Positions 34,788 to 45,195 are shown, numbered from the stretch's first letter. The stretch is DNA of 52,439 nt from Betaproteobacteria bacterium (GCA_029884335.1 JAOUIA010000023.1:1-52439), one strand, 5' to 3'. The notes: generated by a model from the letters alone, not told the origin. Numbers and translations are program-made.

Positions 34788-36107
34788 CTACTCGCCGGCG
34801 ATCCGCGCCTCGGCCGAGCGGGCGTGCGCGGTCAGCCCCTCGCCGTGCGCAAGCGTCGCGGCGACGACGCCCAGCGACCGGGCGCCCTCCGCCGAGATGC
34901 GCAGCACGCTCGAGCGCTTCTCGAAATCGTACACGCCGAGCGGGGAGGAGAAGCGCGCCGTGCGTCCGGTCGGCAGCACGTGGTTGGGACCGGCGCAGTA
35001 GTCGCCCAGCGCCTCGGAGGCGTGGTGGCCCATGAAGATCGCGCCGGCGTGACGGATGCGCGGCAGCAGCGCGTCGGGGTCGGCGACGGCGAGCTCGAGG
35101 TGCTCGGGGGCCACGCGGTCGGCGATCGCACAGGCCTCGGCGAGGTCGCGCACCTTCACCAGCGCGCCGCGGCGGGCGAACGACGCGGCGATGATCGGCG
35201 CACGCGGCATCGTCGCCAGCCACGCGCGCGCCTCCCTCTCCACCGCGTCGATCAGCGCGGCGTCGGGCGAGACGAGGATCGCCTGCGCCATCTCGTCGTG
35301 CTCGGCCTGCGCGAAGAGGTCGATGGCCACCCACTTCGGGTTCGCCGTCGCGTCGGCGACGACGAGGATCTCGGACACGCCGGCCACCATGTCGATGCCG
35401 ACGGTCCCGAACACGCGGCGCTTGGCGGCCGCGACGTAGGCGTTGCCCGGCCCGCAGATCTTGTCGACCGGGCGGATGGTCGCCGTGCCGTAGGCGAGCG
35501 CGGCGATCGCCTGCGCGCCGCCGATGGTGAACGCGCGCGTCACGCCGGCGAGGTGCGCCGCCGCGAGCACCAGCGGGTTGCGCACGCCGTCGGGCGTGGG
35601 CACGACCATCACGATCTCGCGCACGCCGGCGACCTGCGCGGGAATCGCGTTCATCAGCACCGACGACGGGTACGCCGCCTTGCCGCCCGGCACGTAGAGG
35701 CCGACGCTGTCGAGCGGCGTCACGCGCTGGCCGAGCTCGGTGCCGTCGGCCTCGCGGAAGCTCCACGACGCGCCCTTCTGCCGCTCGTGGTAGGCGCGCA
35801 CGCGAGCGGCCGCGACCGTCAGCGCGTCGCGCTGCGCGGCCGGCAGCGCGTCGAACGCGCGGCGCATCTCCCCGGGCGGAATCGCGAGCCCGGCCACACT
35901 CGCCGCACGCACGCGGTCGAAGCGCTCGGTGTACTCGAGCAGCGCCGCGTCGCCGCGCGCGCGCACGTCGGCGACGATCGCCGCGACCGTGGCGTCGACG
36001 GCCGCGTCCTGCGCCGCCTCGAACGCGATCAGCGCGCCGAACTCCGCGTCGAAGCCGGGCGCCGACGAATCGAGCCGGCGCACGGCGAAGCCGGCGGCGG
36101 CGTTCAC
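34788..36107 (-). CDS. hisD: Histidinol dehydrogenase HisD
   Basis: 439 residues, normal length. It oxidises histidinol to histidine in two NAD-dependent steps. Seen: [52 protein letters not shown] with zinc-binding Gln/His, and the C-terminal [26 protein letters not shown] with active His and Asp. About 217 bases separate it from hisG, including a strong hairpin, so expression of the two may differ. Confidence 0.97.
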   Translation of the reverse strand: MNAAAGFAVRRLDSSAPGFDAEFGALIAFEAAQDAAVDATVAAIVADVRARGDAALLEYTERFDRVRAASVAGLAIPPGEMRRAFDALPAAQRDALTVAAARVRAYHERQKGASWSFREADGTELGQRVTPLDSVGLYVPGGKAAYPSSVLMNAIPAQVAGVREIVMVVPTPDGVRNPLVLAAAHLAGVTRAFTIGGAQAIAALAYGTATIRPVDKICGPGNAYVAAAKRRVFGTVGIDMVAGVSEILVVADATANPKWVAIDLFAQAEHDEMAQAILVSPDAALIDAVEREARAWLATMPRAPIIAASFARRGALVKVRDLAEACAIADRVAPEHLELAVADPDALLPRIRHAGAIFMGHHASEALGDYCAGPNHVLPTGRTARFSSPLGVYDFEKRSSVLRISAEGARSLGVVAATLAHGEGLTAHARSAEARIAGE

Positions 36108-36280
36108 CGGAGCGCCCCCCGCGCTGTCCGCTGCGGGGCTCGTTCGCGGCCTCCTTGGCCGGCGTTGCCTGCCGCAATGGCGCAGTGTCGGCCGCCGCCG
36201 GCACGAGCGGCCGCGCCCTTCGGGCCTGGCTGGCGCCCCGCTCGTGCAGGCGTCCTGGGGCGGCCCTGGGGACGCGTACC

Positions 36281-36310
36281 CCCCTCGCCCCGCGGATGCG
36301 GGGAGAGGGG
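36281..36310. repeat. Hairpin of the CCCCTC...GAGGGG type between hisG and hisD
   Basis: Left arm CCCCTCGCCCCGC (36281-36293) pairs with GCGGGGAGAGGGG (36298-36310) across loop GGAT, with 12 of 13 pairs. It is related to the three-hairpin array at 2824-2990. It lies 14 bases after the hisG stop in the operon direction and may act as an attenuating or mRNA-stabilising structure. It has no T run. Confidence 0.65.
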
Positions 36311-36324
36311 TCGGGGGTGAGGGG

Positions 36325-36972
36325 TCACGCTGCCTCCCCGGCCTCGACCGCCGCGCCCAACGCGTCGATCAGCGGCTGCACGCCGTCGCGCTTGAGCTTG
36401 AGCGACGCGGGATTCACGATCAGCCGCGAGGTGATCGGGAGGATGTCCTCGACCGCGACCAGGTCGTTCGCCCTGAGCGTGTTGCCTGTGGAGACGAGGT
36501 CGACGATGGCGTCGGCGAGCCCGCACAGCGGCGCGAGTTCCATCGAGCCGTACAGCTTGATCAGGTCGACGTGCACGCCCTTCGCCGCGAAGTGCTCGCG
36601 GGCGACGTTGACGTACTTCGACGCCACGCGGATGCGCGCGCCGCGCTGCACGCTGCCCGCCCAGTCGAAGCCGCGGCGCGTGGCGACGACGAGCCGGCAC
36701 GCGCCGATGCCGAGGTCGAGCGGCTGGTAGAGGCCCTCCCCGCCGTGCTCGAGCAGCACGTCCTTGCCGGCCACGCCGGCGTCCGCCGCGCCGTACTGGA
36801 CGTAGGTCGGCACGTCCTGCGCGCGCAGCATCACCAGCGTGACGCCGGGGCGGTTGGTGCCGAGGACGAGCTTGCGCGAGGTCTCCGGGTCCTCGGACGG
36901 CACGATGCCCGCGCGCGCGAGCAGCGGCAGCGTCTCGTCGAGAATGCGCCCCTTGGACAGGGCGATGGCCAC
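36325..36972 (-). CDS. hisG: ATP phosphoribosyltransferase HisG, short form
   Basis: 215 residues from GTG 36972 ([13 protein letters not shown]); GTG at 36981 is also possible and lies better behind GGAAGGA. It condenses ATP and PRPP, the first step of histidine synthesis. Seen: [19 protein letters not shown], the PRPP site [17 protein letters not shown], and short-form ending. The regulatory C-terminal domain of long HisG is missing, so a HisZ partner should exist elsewhere in the genome; none is in this window. A TAGAAT-like -10 lies 30 bases upstream. Confidence 0.95.
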   Translation of the reverse strand: MAIALSKGRILDETLPLLARAGIVPSEDPETSRKLVLGTNRPGVTLVMLRAQDVPTYVQYGAADAGVAGKDVLLEHGGEGLYQPLDLGIGACRLVVATRRGFDWAGSVQRGARIRVASKYVNVAREHFAAKGVHVDLIKLYGSMELAPLCGLADAIVDLVSTGNTLRANDLVAVEDILPITSRLIVNPASLKLKRDGVQPLIDALGAAVEAGEAA

Positions 36973-37009
36973 ACCGGACACCGGAGGGAATCCTTCGGAA
37001 GGGACGCCG

Positions 37010-37015
37010 ATTCTA
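37010..37015 (-). promoter_or_regulatory. Candidate -10 (TAGAAT) of the histidine operon
   Basis: TAGAAT on the minus strand in a short AT-rich patch (CTGCTAGAATCGG), 29-38 bases before the hisG start depending on the GTG used. No good -35 is visible, so confidence is low. Confidence 0.3.
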
Positions 37016-37043
37016 GCAGGCGCCCCGGCGCGCCCGCGGGCTG

Positions 37044-37865
37044 CTACTGGCGCAGCGTCGGCGCGAGCGCGCCGCCCGTCATCCCGCGGCTGCGCAGCGG
37101 GTTGATGTCCACGCCTCCGCGACGGGCGAAGCGCGCCTCGACGCGCAGCGACTCGGGCCGGCAGGCACGGTCGACGTCGACGAAGATCCGCTCCACACAG
37201 TGCTCGTGGAAGCCCGGGTGGCGGCGGAAGCCCAGCAGGTACGCGTACAGGGCCGCGCGCGCGATGCGCGGGCCGCGGTAGGCGATCGAGACCTCCGCCA
37301 TGTCGGGCTGGCCCGTCACCGGGCACACCGAACGGAACGAGCGCATCAGCAGCGTCTCGTCGGCATGCCCGCCCGTGCAGTCGAGCAGCGCTGCGTCGGG
37401 CGCGTCGGGCATCGCCACGGGCGTCGCGTCGTCGATCCCCTCGCCTTCCGGCTCGCGGCGCGCGAGCGCACGCGCCCAGTCGCCGGGCAAGTGCACGCTC
37501 GCGTCCACGTCGGCGCCGGTCGCGGCGCTCAGGTCGCGCCGCAGCGTCGCCGCGAACTCGTTCGCGGAAGCGAAGCGCGCGTGCCCGAGCGAGGCGAGCC
37601 ACAGCTTCACCGACTTCGACTCGACCAGCCGCGGTGATGCACACGGCACGACGAACGTGGCCACGGCGACGCGCGGCCGCGACTGCGCGTCGAGCCAGCA
37701 CGCCTCCCACGCCGTCCAGCGGTCGACGCCGTCGAACGGCAGCGCCCCGCGCAGCCCCAGCGCGTCGCGCTGCGGCGCGCGCTCGACCGGATACAGCAAT
37801 CCGGGGTCGTAGGCCTCGGGAACGCGGGCCGCCTTGCCGAGCGGCGAGTCGGGAATCGTGCCCAA
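37044..37865 (-). CDS. queF: NADPH-dependent 7-cyano-7-deazaguanine reductase QueF
   Basis: 273 residues from the TTG at 37865, the only start that begins just before the family N-terminus [11 protein letters not shown]. QueF reduces preQ0 to preQ1 for queuosine in tRNA. It is the long bimodular form: the QueF motif [12 protein letters not shown] lies in the N-terminal half. The catalytic Cys/Asp block of this form is seen as [29 protein letters not shown]. It starts two bases after the murA stop on the same strand. Confidence 0.93.
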   Translation of the reverse strand: MGTIPDSPLGKAARVPEAYDPGLLYPVERAPQRDALGLRGALPFDGVDRWTAWEACWLDAQSRPRVAVATFVVPCASPRLVESKSVKLWLASLGHARFASANEFAATLRRDLSAATGADVDASVHLPGDWARALARREPEGEGIDDATPVAMPDAPDAALLDCTGGHADETLLMRSFRSVCPVTGQPDMAEVSIAYRGPRIARAALYAYLLGFRRHPGFHEHCVERIFVDVDRACRPESLRVEARFARRGGVDINPLRSRGMTGGALAPTLRQ

Positions 37866-37867
37866 CG

Positions 37868-39118
37868 CTACTTCACCCGCCGGATGCGCGCGCCGAGCGC
37901 GCCGAGCTTCTCCTCGATGCGCTCGTAGCCGCGATCGAGGTGGTAGATGCGGTCGATCGTCGTCTCGCCCTCGGCGACGAGGCCGGCGATGACGAGGCAC
38001 GCCGAGGCGCGCAGGTCGGTCGCCATGACGGTCGCCCCGGCGAGCCGCGGCACGCCGCGCACGATCGCCGCGTTGCCCTCCACCTCGATGTCGGCGCCGA
38101 GGCGCCGCAGCTCCTGCACGTGCATCATGCGGTTCTCGAAGATCGTCTCGGTGATCACCGAGGTGCCGTCCGCGACCGCGGCGAGCGCCATCATCTGCGC
38201 CTGCATGTCGGTGGGGAACCCGGGGAACGGCGCCGTGCGAAGGCTGAACGCCGCGATCGGCCCGTCGCGGCGCACGCGCGTCGCGCCGTCGCCGACGTCG
38301 ACCGTCGCGCCGGCCTCGCGCAGCTTCTCGACGACCGCGTCGAGCGCGCCTCCGAGCCGGCCTTCCAGCGTCACGTCGCCGCCCGTGGCCGCGGCAGCCG
38401 CGGCGAACGTCCCCGCCTCGATGCGGTCCGGCATGATCGCGTGCGCTGCGCCGTGCAGCGCGTCCACGCCGTCGATCACGATGCGGTCGGTGCCCGCGCC
38501 GGCGATGCGCGCGCCCATCGCGACGAGGCAGCGCGCGAGGTCGACGACCTCGGGCTCGCGCGCGGCGTTCTCGAGCACCGTCTGCCCTTCGGCGAGCGTT
38601 GCCGCCATCATCAGGTTCTCGGTGCCGGTCACCGTGACCAGGTCGAACACGAAGCGCGTGCCGGTCAGGCGCCTCGTGCGCGCCGCGATGTAGCCGTGCT
38701 CGAGGTCGATCTCCGCGCCCATCGCCGCGAGCCCCTTGACGTGCTGGTCGACGGGGCGCAGCCCGATCGCGCAGCCGCCGGGCAGCGACACGCGCGCCTC
38801 GCGGCAGCGGGCGAGCAGCGGGCCCAGCACGAGGATCGACGCGCGCATCGTCTTGACCAGCTCGTAGGGCGCGAGCGGCCAGTCGAGGTGAGCGGCCGAC
38901 AACGCGAGCCGGCGCCCGTCCTCCTCGTGGGCGACGCCCATCTGCGCCAGCAGCGTGCGCATCGTGCGCACGTCGTTGAGCTGCGGGACGTTGGCGAGCC
39001 GCAGCGGCTCGGCCGTGAGCAGCGACGCGCACAGGATCGGCAGCGCGGCGTTCTTCGCTCCGGAGACCGGCACGCTGCCCGCAAGTCGCGGGCCGCCGGC
39101 GATGACCAGCTTGTCCAT
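37868..39118 (-). CDS. murA: UDP-N-acetylglucosamine enolpyruvyl transferase MurA
   Basis: 416 residues from the ATG at 39118; an earlier ATG (39178) would add 20 atypical residues. It transfers enolpyruvate from PEP to UDP-GlcNAc, the first committed step of peptidoglycan. Active Cys116 lies in [19 protein letters not shown], so fosfomycin sensitivity is expected for this target. [11 protein letters not shown] and [13 protein letters not shown] are conserved. Downstream queF may be co-transcribed. Confidence 0.97.
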   Translation of the reverse strand: MDKLVIAGGPRLAGSVPVSGAKNAALPILCASLLTAEPLRLANVPQLNDVRTMRTLLAQMGVAHEEDGRRLALSAAHLDWPLAPYELVKTMRASILVLGPLLARCREARVSLPGGCAIGLRPVDQHVKGLAAMGAEIDLEHGYIAARTRRLTGTRFVFDLVTVTGTENLMMAATLAEGQTVLENAAREPEVVDLARCLVAMGARIAGAGTDRIVIDGVDALHGAAHAIMPDRIEAGTFAAAAAATGGDVTLEGRLGGALDAVVEKLREAGATVDVGDGATRVRRDGPIAAFSLRTAPFPGFPTDMQAQMMALAAVADGTSVITETIFENRMMHVQELRRLGADIEVEGNAAIVRGVPRLAGATVMATDLRASACLVIAGLVAEGETTIDRIYHLDRGYERIEEKLGALGARIRRVK

Positions 39119-39307
39119 TGCGGCCTGCGGCTCAGCCCGCGCCCGGGGCGCCGCGAAGTCCAGCTCGATCGCGTCCATGCGCGCAGCATGCGCCGGCGCT
39201 GCGGGCGTCGCGGCAGCGCGATCGTGGCAAACCGCGGGCGAATCGTGGCGGCGCGGCGATCGTCGCAGGGCTCGCGAGACCCGCCTGCCGCGCGAAGCGG
39301 CACGGCG

Positions 39308-39577
39308 TCACTGCTGCCCCTGCGCGCGCGCCAGCGCGAACTCGGCGGGCGTCATGGTGATCATCGACAGCGCGTGGACCTCCTGGCGCATGCGGTCGCC
39401 GAGCGCCGCGTAGACCAACTGGTGGCGCGCGACGCGCGACTTCCCCTCGAACGCCGCGCTGACGACGAGCGCCTCGAAGTGGTGGCCGTCGCCGCGCACG
39501 CGGACCTCGTCGCAGTCGATGCCGGCGGCGATCGAGGCGCGGATCGAGTCGGGGCTGACCGGGGGAGTCTCGTGCAT
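39308..39577 (-). CDS. BolA/IbaG family protein
   Basis: 89 residues. The BolA fold is recognised from GDGHHFEALVVSAAFEGKSRVARHQLVYAALGDRM and VHALSMITMTPAEF, including the conserved His of the RxxRHQ loop. Members work with monothiol glutaredoxins in Fe-S handling. It sits directly between the ABC exporter and murA, the same place as ibaG beside murA in other proteobacteria, which favours the IbaG branch. Confidence 0.9.
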   Translation of the reverse strand: MHETPPVSPDSIRASIAAGIDCDEVRVRGDGHHFEALVVSAAFEGKSRVARHQLVYAALGDRMRQEVHALSMITMTPAEFALARAQGQQ

Positions 39578-39634
39578 GGCGTTCGCTTCGGGCGGAGGGC
39601 CGCAGGGGGGGCGAATGATACCGGAGCGGCGGCG

Positions 39635-40414
39635 TCAGGGCCGCAGCCGCCAGCCGCGCGCGAGCAGCGCGAGCGTGAGCGCGGAGAGCGCGGCGAGGAA
39701 GGCGCCCACGATCGCCAGCGACAGCCAGGGCGAGGCGTCGGAGAGCCCGAAGAAGCCGTAGCGGAAGCCGTCGATCATGTAGAAGAACGGGTTCGCGTGC
39801 GAGGCCCGCTGCCAGAACGGCGGCAGCGAGTGGATGGAGTAGAAGACGCCCGAGAGGAACGTGAGCGGCAGCACGACGAAGTTCTGGAACGCGGCGAGCT
39901 GGTCGAACTTGTCGGCCCAGATGCCGGCGATGAGGCCGAGGATGGCGAGGATCGCGCTGCCGGCGAGCGCGAAGGCGAGCGCCCACAGCGGGTGCGCCAG
40001 CGCGGCGACCCCGGGCGCGAAGCCGATGGTGACCGCGAGCACGCCCGCGCCGACGACGAGGCCGCGCACCATCGCGCCCAGCACGTAGGCGGCGAACAGC
40101 TCGGTCGGCGACAGCGGCGGCAGCAGCACGAAGATCAGGTTGCCGGTGATCTTCGACTGGATCAGCGACGAGGAGGAGTTCGCGAACGCGTTCTGCAGCA
40201 CCGCCATCATCACGAGGCCGGGGATCAGGAAGTGCGTGTAGGACACCCGCCCGTCGTACACGGCGACGTGGCGCTCGAGCACGTGCGAGAAGATCAGCAG
40301 GTAGAGCAGCGAGGTGAGCACGGGGGCTGCGATCGTCTGGAAGCTCACCTTCCAGAAGCGCACGAGCTCCTTGCGCAGCAGCGTGAGCCAGCCGGCGCCC
40401 TCGACGACCCTCAC
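39635..40414 (-). CDS. ABC transporter permease (ABC-2 type, YadH-like)
   Basis: 259 residues from a GTG that overlaps the ATPase stop (GTGA). Six membrane helices are visible. SYTHFLIPGLVMMAVLQNAFANSSSSLIQ and FLSGVFYSIHSLPPFWQ are typical ABC-2 signatures. Together with the ATPase upstream it forms a two-gene exporter like YadGH, substrate unknown. It lies upstream of the BolA and murA genes on the same strand. Confidence 0.9.
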   Translation of the reverse strand: MRVVEGAGWLTLLRKELVRFWKVSFQTIAAPVLTSLLYLLIFSHVLERHVAVYDGRVSYTHFLIPGLVMMAVLQNAFANSSSSLIQSKITGNLIFVLLPPLSPTELFAAYVLGAMVRGLVVGAGVLAVTIGFAPGVAALAHPLWALAFALAGSAILAILGLIAGIWADKFDQLAAFQNFVVLPLTFLSGVFYSIHSLPPFWQRASHANPFFYMIDGFRYGFFGLSDASPWLSLAIVGAFLAALSALTLALLARGWRLRP

Positions 40415-41358
40415 GCCGCCTCCGGCCGCGTGCCGCGGGCCGCGCGCGCCCCCGCGTCGTCCGCGCTCTCCTGCATGATGCGCAGGAAGGCCTGCTCGAG
40501 ATCCGCCTCGCCGATGGCGAGCTCGGCGATCGCGATGCCGGCCGCGCGCAGGTCGGCGAGCAGGCGCTCGAGCTCGGCGTAGTCCTGCAGCGGCAGCTCG
40601 AACGCGCCGGCGCCGCCGCGCTTCGCGCGCTCGAGCCACGGCGAGGGCAGCCGCTCCGCCGCGACGCGCACCGTGAGCCCCGGGGCGCGCGCGAGCAGGT
40701 TGTGCGTCGAGTCGAGCGCCACCACGCGCCCGGCCTTCAGCATCGCGATGCGCCCGCACAGCGCCTCGGCCTCCTCGAGGTAGTGCGTGGTGAGGATCAC
40801 CGTGTGCCCGCCGGCGTTGAGGCGCCGGATGAACGCCCACAGGCTGTGGCGCAGCTCCACGTCCACGCCCGCCGTCGGCTCGTCGAGGACGATGACCGGC
40901 GGCTTGTGCACCAGCGCCTGGCCGACCAGCACGCGCCGCTTCATGCCGCCGGAGAGCGAGCGCATGTTCGCGTCCGCCTTCGACGTCAGCCCGAGGTGCC
41001 CGAGGATCTCGTCGATCCAGGGGCCGGCGTCGCGGATGCCGAAGTAGCCCGCCTGGAACGAGAGCGTCTCGCGCACGGTGAAGAACGGGTCGAACACGAG
41101 TTCCTGCGGCACCACGCCGATCATCCGCCGGGCCTGCCGGTAATCGGTCACGACGTCGTGGCCGAGCACGCGCGCGCGACCGCCGTCGGCGCGCACGAGG
41201 CCCGCCAGGATCGATATCAGCGTCGTCTTGCCGGCGCCGTTGGGCCCGAGCAGCCCGAAGAACTCGCCGCGCTCGACGGCGAAGTCGACGCCGGCGAGCG
41301 CCTGCACGTTGCCGAAGCGCCGCGTCACGCCCTCGAACTCGACGGCGAAGTCGCCCAA
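40411..41358 (-). CDS. ABC transporter ATP-binding protein (YadG-like)
   Basis: 315 residues. Walker [10 protein letters not shown] (about 38-46), Q-loop in GVVPQELVFD, signature LSGGMKRRVLVGQAL (about 134), Walker B PPVIVLDEPTAGVD, switch His in TTHYLEEAE. A C-terminal extension of about 90 residues is usual for the drug/NodI-type group. It energises the permease at 39635-40414 in the inner membrane. Confidence 0.93.
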   Translation of the reverse strand: MGDFAVEFEGVTRRFGNVQALAGVDFAVERGEFFGLLGPNGAGKTTLISILAGLVRADGGRARVLGHDVVTDYRQARRMIGVVPQELVFDPFFTVRETLSFQAGYFGIRDAGPWIDEILGHLGLTSKADANMRSLSGGMKRRVLVGQALVHKPPVIVLDEPTAGVDVELRHSLWAFIRRLNAGGHTVILTTHYLEEAEALCGRIAMLKAGRVVALDSTHNLLARAPGLTVRVAAERLPSPWLERAKRGGAGAFELPLQDYAELERLLADLRAAGIAIAELAIGEADLEQAFLRIMQESADDAGARAARGTRPEAA

Positions 41359-41531
41359 TCAGGCCTCCCTCGCCGACGCGCCGGCGGCAACGCCGGCGCA
41401 GCGGGTGTCGAAGGCCGTCCTGCGTGACGACGGCGCGGCGGGCATCGGGGCGGAGAACGCGCGGAGGGAAAGACCGTCCATTCTAGCCGCGCGGGCGCGG
41501 CAGACCAACGGCGCGGTCCGGCATCCGGGGC

Positions 41532-43496
41532 TCAGCCTTCCAGCAGCCGCGCCTCGGCGATCGCGAGCTCCTTCGGCGCGCCGAGCAGCACCACGACGTC
41601 GCCGGCCTCCAGCCGGAAATCGGCCGCCGGGCGCGAGGGCGGTTGCCCCCTGCGGCGCACGCCGGTGACCTCGGCGAGTCCTTCGAGCCCGAGCTCGCCG
41701 AGCGTGCGTCCGGCCGCCGCCGCGCCGTCGTGCAGCAGCACCGAGTGCAGGCGGGGCTGCAGGTTGTCGGCCGCGTCGGCGGCGTCGGTCGCGCCGTGGA
41801 AGAAGCCGCGGAACAGGCTGTAGCGCTCCTCCCGCACGGCGCGGATGTGGCCGAGCACGCGGTTGAGCGGCACGCCGAGCACCAGCAGCGCGTGCGAGGC
41901 GAGCATCAGGCTGCCTTCGAGCACCTCCGGCACCACCTCCGTCGCGCCGGCCTTCACGAGCCTGTCGAGGTCCGCGTCGTCGACCGTTCGCACGATCACC
42001 GGCAGCCCCGGGCGCAGCGCCAGCGCGTGGTGGAGGATCTTCGTCGCGGAGTGCGTGTCGGCGAACGTGATCGCCAGCGCCTTCGCCTTCGGCAGGCCCG
42101 CGGCGACCAGGGTCTCGCGTCGCCCCGCGTCGCCGTAGACGACCGACGCGCCGGCGCCCGCCGCCTCGCGCACGCGCTCGGGGTCGTTGTCGAGCGCGAC
42201 GTACGGGATCTGCTCGCGCTCGAGCAGGCGCGCGAGGTTCTGGCCGCTGCGGCCGTAGCCGCAGATCAGGACGTGCTCCTGCCGCGCCATCGCCGTCGAC
42301 GCGATCGTCGTCAGCTGCGCGGCGCGCGCGAGCCAGTCGTTGGCGGTCAGCCGCCGCACGATCGGCTCGGCGAACTCGATGACGAGCGGCGCGCCGAGCA
42401 TCGAGAGCACCATCGCGGCGAGCACCACCGGCAAGACCGCGGGGGCGATCACGCCCGACTGGCTCGCCAGCGCCATCATGACCAGCGCCAGCTCGCCGGC
42501 CTGGGCGAGGTAGAAGCCGGTGCGCAGGCTGGAGGCGAGCGGCGCGCCGAACGCGCGCGCCAGCGCGACGACCAGTGCCAGCTTGAACGCGAGCGGCACG
42601 ACGAGCAGCAGCAGCACGTACGGCCAGCTCGCCGCCACCGCCGCGAGGTCGAGCGCCATGCCGACGGTGACGAAGAACAGCCCGAGCAGCACGTCGCGGA
42701 ACGGCTTGATGTCCTCCTCGACCTGGTAGCGGTACTCGGTCTCGGCGATCAGCATCCCGGCGAGGAACGCGCCCAGCGCGAGCGACAGGCCGGCGAGCTC
42801 GGTGAGCGCGGCGAGCCCCAGCGTGACCAGCAGCACGTTGAGCACGAAGAGCTCGGAGCTGCGCTGCCGCGCGACCAGGTTGAACCACGCGCGCATCGGC
42901 CTCTGCCCGAGCCCGAGGATCAGCGTCAGCGCGACCGCCCCCTTCACCAAGGCGAACGCGAGTGCTGCGCCGAGCTCCTCCGGCGCGCGGCCCAGCGCGG
43001 GGATGACGATCAGGAAGCCGACCACGGCGAGGTCCTGGAACAGCAGGATCGCGATGGCGTCGCGGCCGTGCGGTGTTGCGAGCTCCATGCGCTCGGCCAG
43101 CATCTTGGAGACGATCGCCGTCGAGCTCATCGCCAGCGCGCCGCCGAGCACCACGCCCGCCTTCCAGTCGAGGCCGGCGAGCGGCAGCGCGATCGCCGCC
43201 GCGAGCGTGGTGAGCGCCACCTGCGCGAAGCCCAGGCCGAACACCGCGCGGCGCAGGGCGCGCAGCTGCGCCAGGCTGAACTCGAGCCCCAGCGAGAACA
43301 TCAGGAACACGATGCCGAACTCGGCGAGGTAGCGCGTCGAGCGCGTGTCCTCGACCCACCCGAGCGCGTGGGGGCCGACCGCCAGGCCGACCAGGAGGTA
43401 GCCGAGGATCGGCGGCAGGCGCGCGAGCCGGCAGGCGACGACCACGACGACCGCTGCGCCGAGCAGGACGAGGATGGTGACGAGCGTCTCGGGCAT
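41532..43496 (-). CDS. Kef-type cation/proton antiporter with TrkA-N and TrkA-C domains
   Basis: 654 residues from the ATG at 43496. The N-terminal CPA2 antiporter domain has about 12 helices, with FGIVFLMFSLGLEFS and LLFQDLAVVGFL carrying the ion-path Asp. A TrkA-N Rossmann domain from about 400 (VLICGYGRSGQNLARLL) should bind a nucleotide, followed by a TrkA-C domain (EAGDVVVLLGAP) at the end. Probably potassium efflux under electrophile stress, like KefB/C. It is divergent from kdsD, with 143 bases between. Confidence 0.92.
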   Translation of the reverse strand: MPETLVTILVLLGAAVVVVVACRLARLPPILGYLLVGLAVGPHALGWVEDTRSTRYLAEFGIVFLMFSLGLEFSLAQLRALRRAVFGLGFAQVALTTLAAAIALPLAGLDWKAGVVLGGALAMSSTAIVSKMLAERMELATPHGRDAIAILLFQDLAVVGFLIVIPALGRAPEELGAALAFALVKGAVALTLILGLGQRPMRAWFNLVARQRSSELFVLNVLLVTLGLAALTELAGLSLALGAFLAGMLIAETEYRYQVEEDIKPFRDVLLGLFFVTVGMALDLAAVAASWPYVLLLLVVPLAFKLALVVALARAFGAPLASSLRTGFYLAQAGELALVMMALASQSGVIAPAVLPVVLAAMVLSMLGAPLVIEFAEPIVRRLTANDWLARAAQLTTIASTAMARQEHVLICGYGRSGQNLARLLEREQIPYVALDNDPERVREAAGAGASVVYGDAGRRETLVAAGLPKAKALAITFADTHSATKILHHALALRPGLPVIVRTVDDADLDRLVKAGATEVVPEVLEGSLMLASHALLVLGVPLNRVLGHIRAVREERYSLFRGFFHGATDAADAADNLQPRLHSVLLHDGAAAAGRTLGELGLEGLAEVTGVRRRGQPPSRPAADFRLEAGDVVVLLGAPKELAIAEARLLEG

Positions 43497-43627
43497 CGGA
43501 ACGACGCAGGCGCCGTGCGGCGAACCCAATCTACCACGGAAGCCCGCGGGGAAGCGCCGCGCAATCCGCAGGCGCGACGCGAGGACGCGGGCCCCCGGGC
43601 CGCGCGGGCGACGGCGGAGCCCGGACG

Positions 43628-43633
43628 TATACT
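43628..43633 (+). promoter_or_regulatory. Candidate -10 (TATACT) very close to the kdsD start
   Basis: TATACT ends only six bases before the kdsD GTG at 43640. If used, transcription would begin at or next to the start codon, giving a leaderless message. No clear -35 and no Shine-Dalgarno are visible. Confidence 0.35.
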
Positions 43634-43639
43634 TGCGCG

Positions 43640-44647
43640 GTGACCGCGACCGCCGACCACGCAACGCGCGCGCTCGACGAGCGGCGGGCGCTCGCGCTCG
43701 CGCGCGACGTCCTCGCCGTCGAGGCGCGCGCCATCGCCGCGCTTGGCGAGCGCCTCGGCGCGTCGTTCGTCGACGCCGTGCGCCTCGTGCTCGCCTGCAG
43801 CGGCCGCGTGGTCGTCTGCGGCGTGGGGAAGTCGGGCCACGTCGGGCGCAAGCTGGCCGCCACGCTGGCCTCCACGGGCACGCCCGCGTTCTTCGTCCAC
43901 CCCACCGAGGCGAGCCACGGCGACCTCGGCATGATCACCGCGGACGACGTGGTGATCATGCTCTCGAACTCGGGCGAGACCGACGAGCTCGTCGCGCTCG
44001 CGCCCCACATCCGGCGCAGCGGCGCGAAGCTCGTCGCGCTGACCGGCAACGAGCGGAGCTCGCTCGCGCGCGGCGCGGACGTGCACCTCGACGCCGCGGT
44101 CGACAGCGAAGCCTGCCCGCTCGGGCTCGCCCCCTCGGCGAGCACGACCGCAGCGCTCGCGCTGGGCGACGCGCTCGCGCTCGCGCTGCTCGACGCGCGC
44201 GGCTTCTCCGCGGACGACTTCGCCCGCGCGCACCCCGGCGGCGCGCTCGGCCGGCGCCTGCTGACCCGCGTGCGCGACGTCATGCGCACGGGCGACGAGC
44301 TGCCGCGCGTGCCGGCGTCCGCCACGCTCGCCGACGCGGTGATCGAGATGGGCGGCAAGGGCATGGGCATGACCGTCGTGCTGCACGACGACGACCGCGT
44401 GGCGGGCATCTTCACCGACGGCGACCTGCGCCGCGCCGTCGAGCGCGGCGTCGACTTTAGCGCGACGCGCGTGGACGCCGTGATGACGGTGAAGCCGCGC
44501 TCGATCGCGCCCGACGCGCTGGCCGCGGAGTGCGTCGAGCGCATGGAGACCCTGCCGCGCGTCATGCAGCTGATCGTCGTGGACTCCGGCGGCCGGCTCG
44601 CGGGCGCGCTGCACATGCACGACCTGTTCCGCGCGAGGGTGCTGTGA
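43640..44647 (+). CDS. kdsD: Arabinose-5-phosphate isomerase KdsD
   Basis: 335 residues, GTG start. An SIS sugar isomerase domain (VVVCGVGKSGHVGRKLAATLASTGTPAFFVHPTEASHGDLGM, LSNSGETDE) is followed by two CBS domains from about residue 215. It makes arabinose 5-phosphate from ribulose 5-phosphate for KDO. It heads the kdsD-kdsC-lptC-lptA-lptB run; its TGA overlaps the kdsC GTG by four bases. Confidence 0.95.
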   Translation: MTATADHATRALDERRALALARDVLAVEARAIAALGERLGASFVDAVRLVLACSGRVVVCGVGKSGHVGRKLAATLASTGTPAFFVHPTEASHGDLGMITADDVVIMLSNSGETDELVALAPHIRRSGAKLVALTGNERSSLARGADVHLDAAVDSEACPLGLAPSASTTAALALGDALALALLDARGFSADDFARAHPGGALGRRLLTRVRDVMRTGDELPRVPASATLADAVIEMGGKGMGMTVVLHDDDRVAGIFTDGDLRRAVERGVDFSATRVDAVMTVKPRSIAPDALAAECVERMETLPRVMQLIVVDSGGRLAGALHMHDLFRARVL

Positions 44648-45195
44648 GCGGTGCGCGCGACTCGCTCGAAGCGCGAGCGCGGCGCATCCGCCTCGTCACG
44701 CTCGACGTCGACGGCGTGCTCACCGACGGGCGCATCTACGTCGACGACCACGGCCGCGAGTTCAAGGCCTACTCCGCGCTCGACGGCCAGGGCGTGAAGA
44801 TGCTGCAGCGCGCCGGCATCGAGGTCGCGTGGATCACCGGCAGCAACGCGCCGTCGGTGCGCCACCGCGCGCAGCACCTCGGCGTGACGCACGTCCTGCT
44901 GGGCGCCGAGCACAAGCGCGCGCCCTGGGAGCGGCTGTGTGCGCAACTCGCGGTCCCGGCGGAGGCCTGCGCGCACGTCGGCGACGACCTGCCCGACGTT
45001 CCGCTGCTCGCCGCTTGCGGGCTCGCCGTCGCCGTTCCCGCCGCGCCGGCGAGCGTGCGGCGCCACGCCCACTACGTCACCTCGTTGGCCGGCGGGTTCG
45101 GCGCGGTGCGCGAGGTGGCCGAACTGATCCTCGCCGCGCAGGGGCTCCTCGCCGACGCCGAGGCCCCGCACGCCGCATCGCCCGCAATCCCGTGA
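44644..45195 (+). CDS. kdsC: KDO-8-phosphate phosphatase KdsC
   Basis: 183 residues from the GTG at 44644 (VSGARDSLEARARRIRLVTLDVDGVLTDGRIY). HAD motif I is DVDGVLTDG (nucleophile Asp about 21), motif II Thr is in WITGSNAP, and motif IV is VGDDLPDVPLL. It removes phosphate from KDO-8-phosphate in the cytoplasm. It has the compact, cap-less tetrameric form. Coupled to kdsD by a GTGA overlap. Confidence 0.95.
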   Translation: MSGARDSLEARARRIRLVTLDVDGVLTDGRIYVDDHGREFKAYSALDGQGVKMLQRAGIEVAWITGSNAPSVRHRAQHLGVTHVLLGAEHKRAPWERLCAQLAVPAEACAHVGDDLPDVPLLAACGLAVAVPAAPASVRRHAHYVTSLAGGFGAVREVAELILAAQGLLADAEAPHAASPAIP

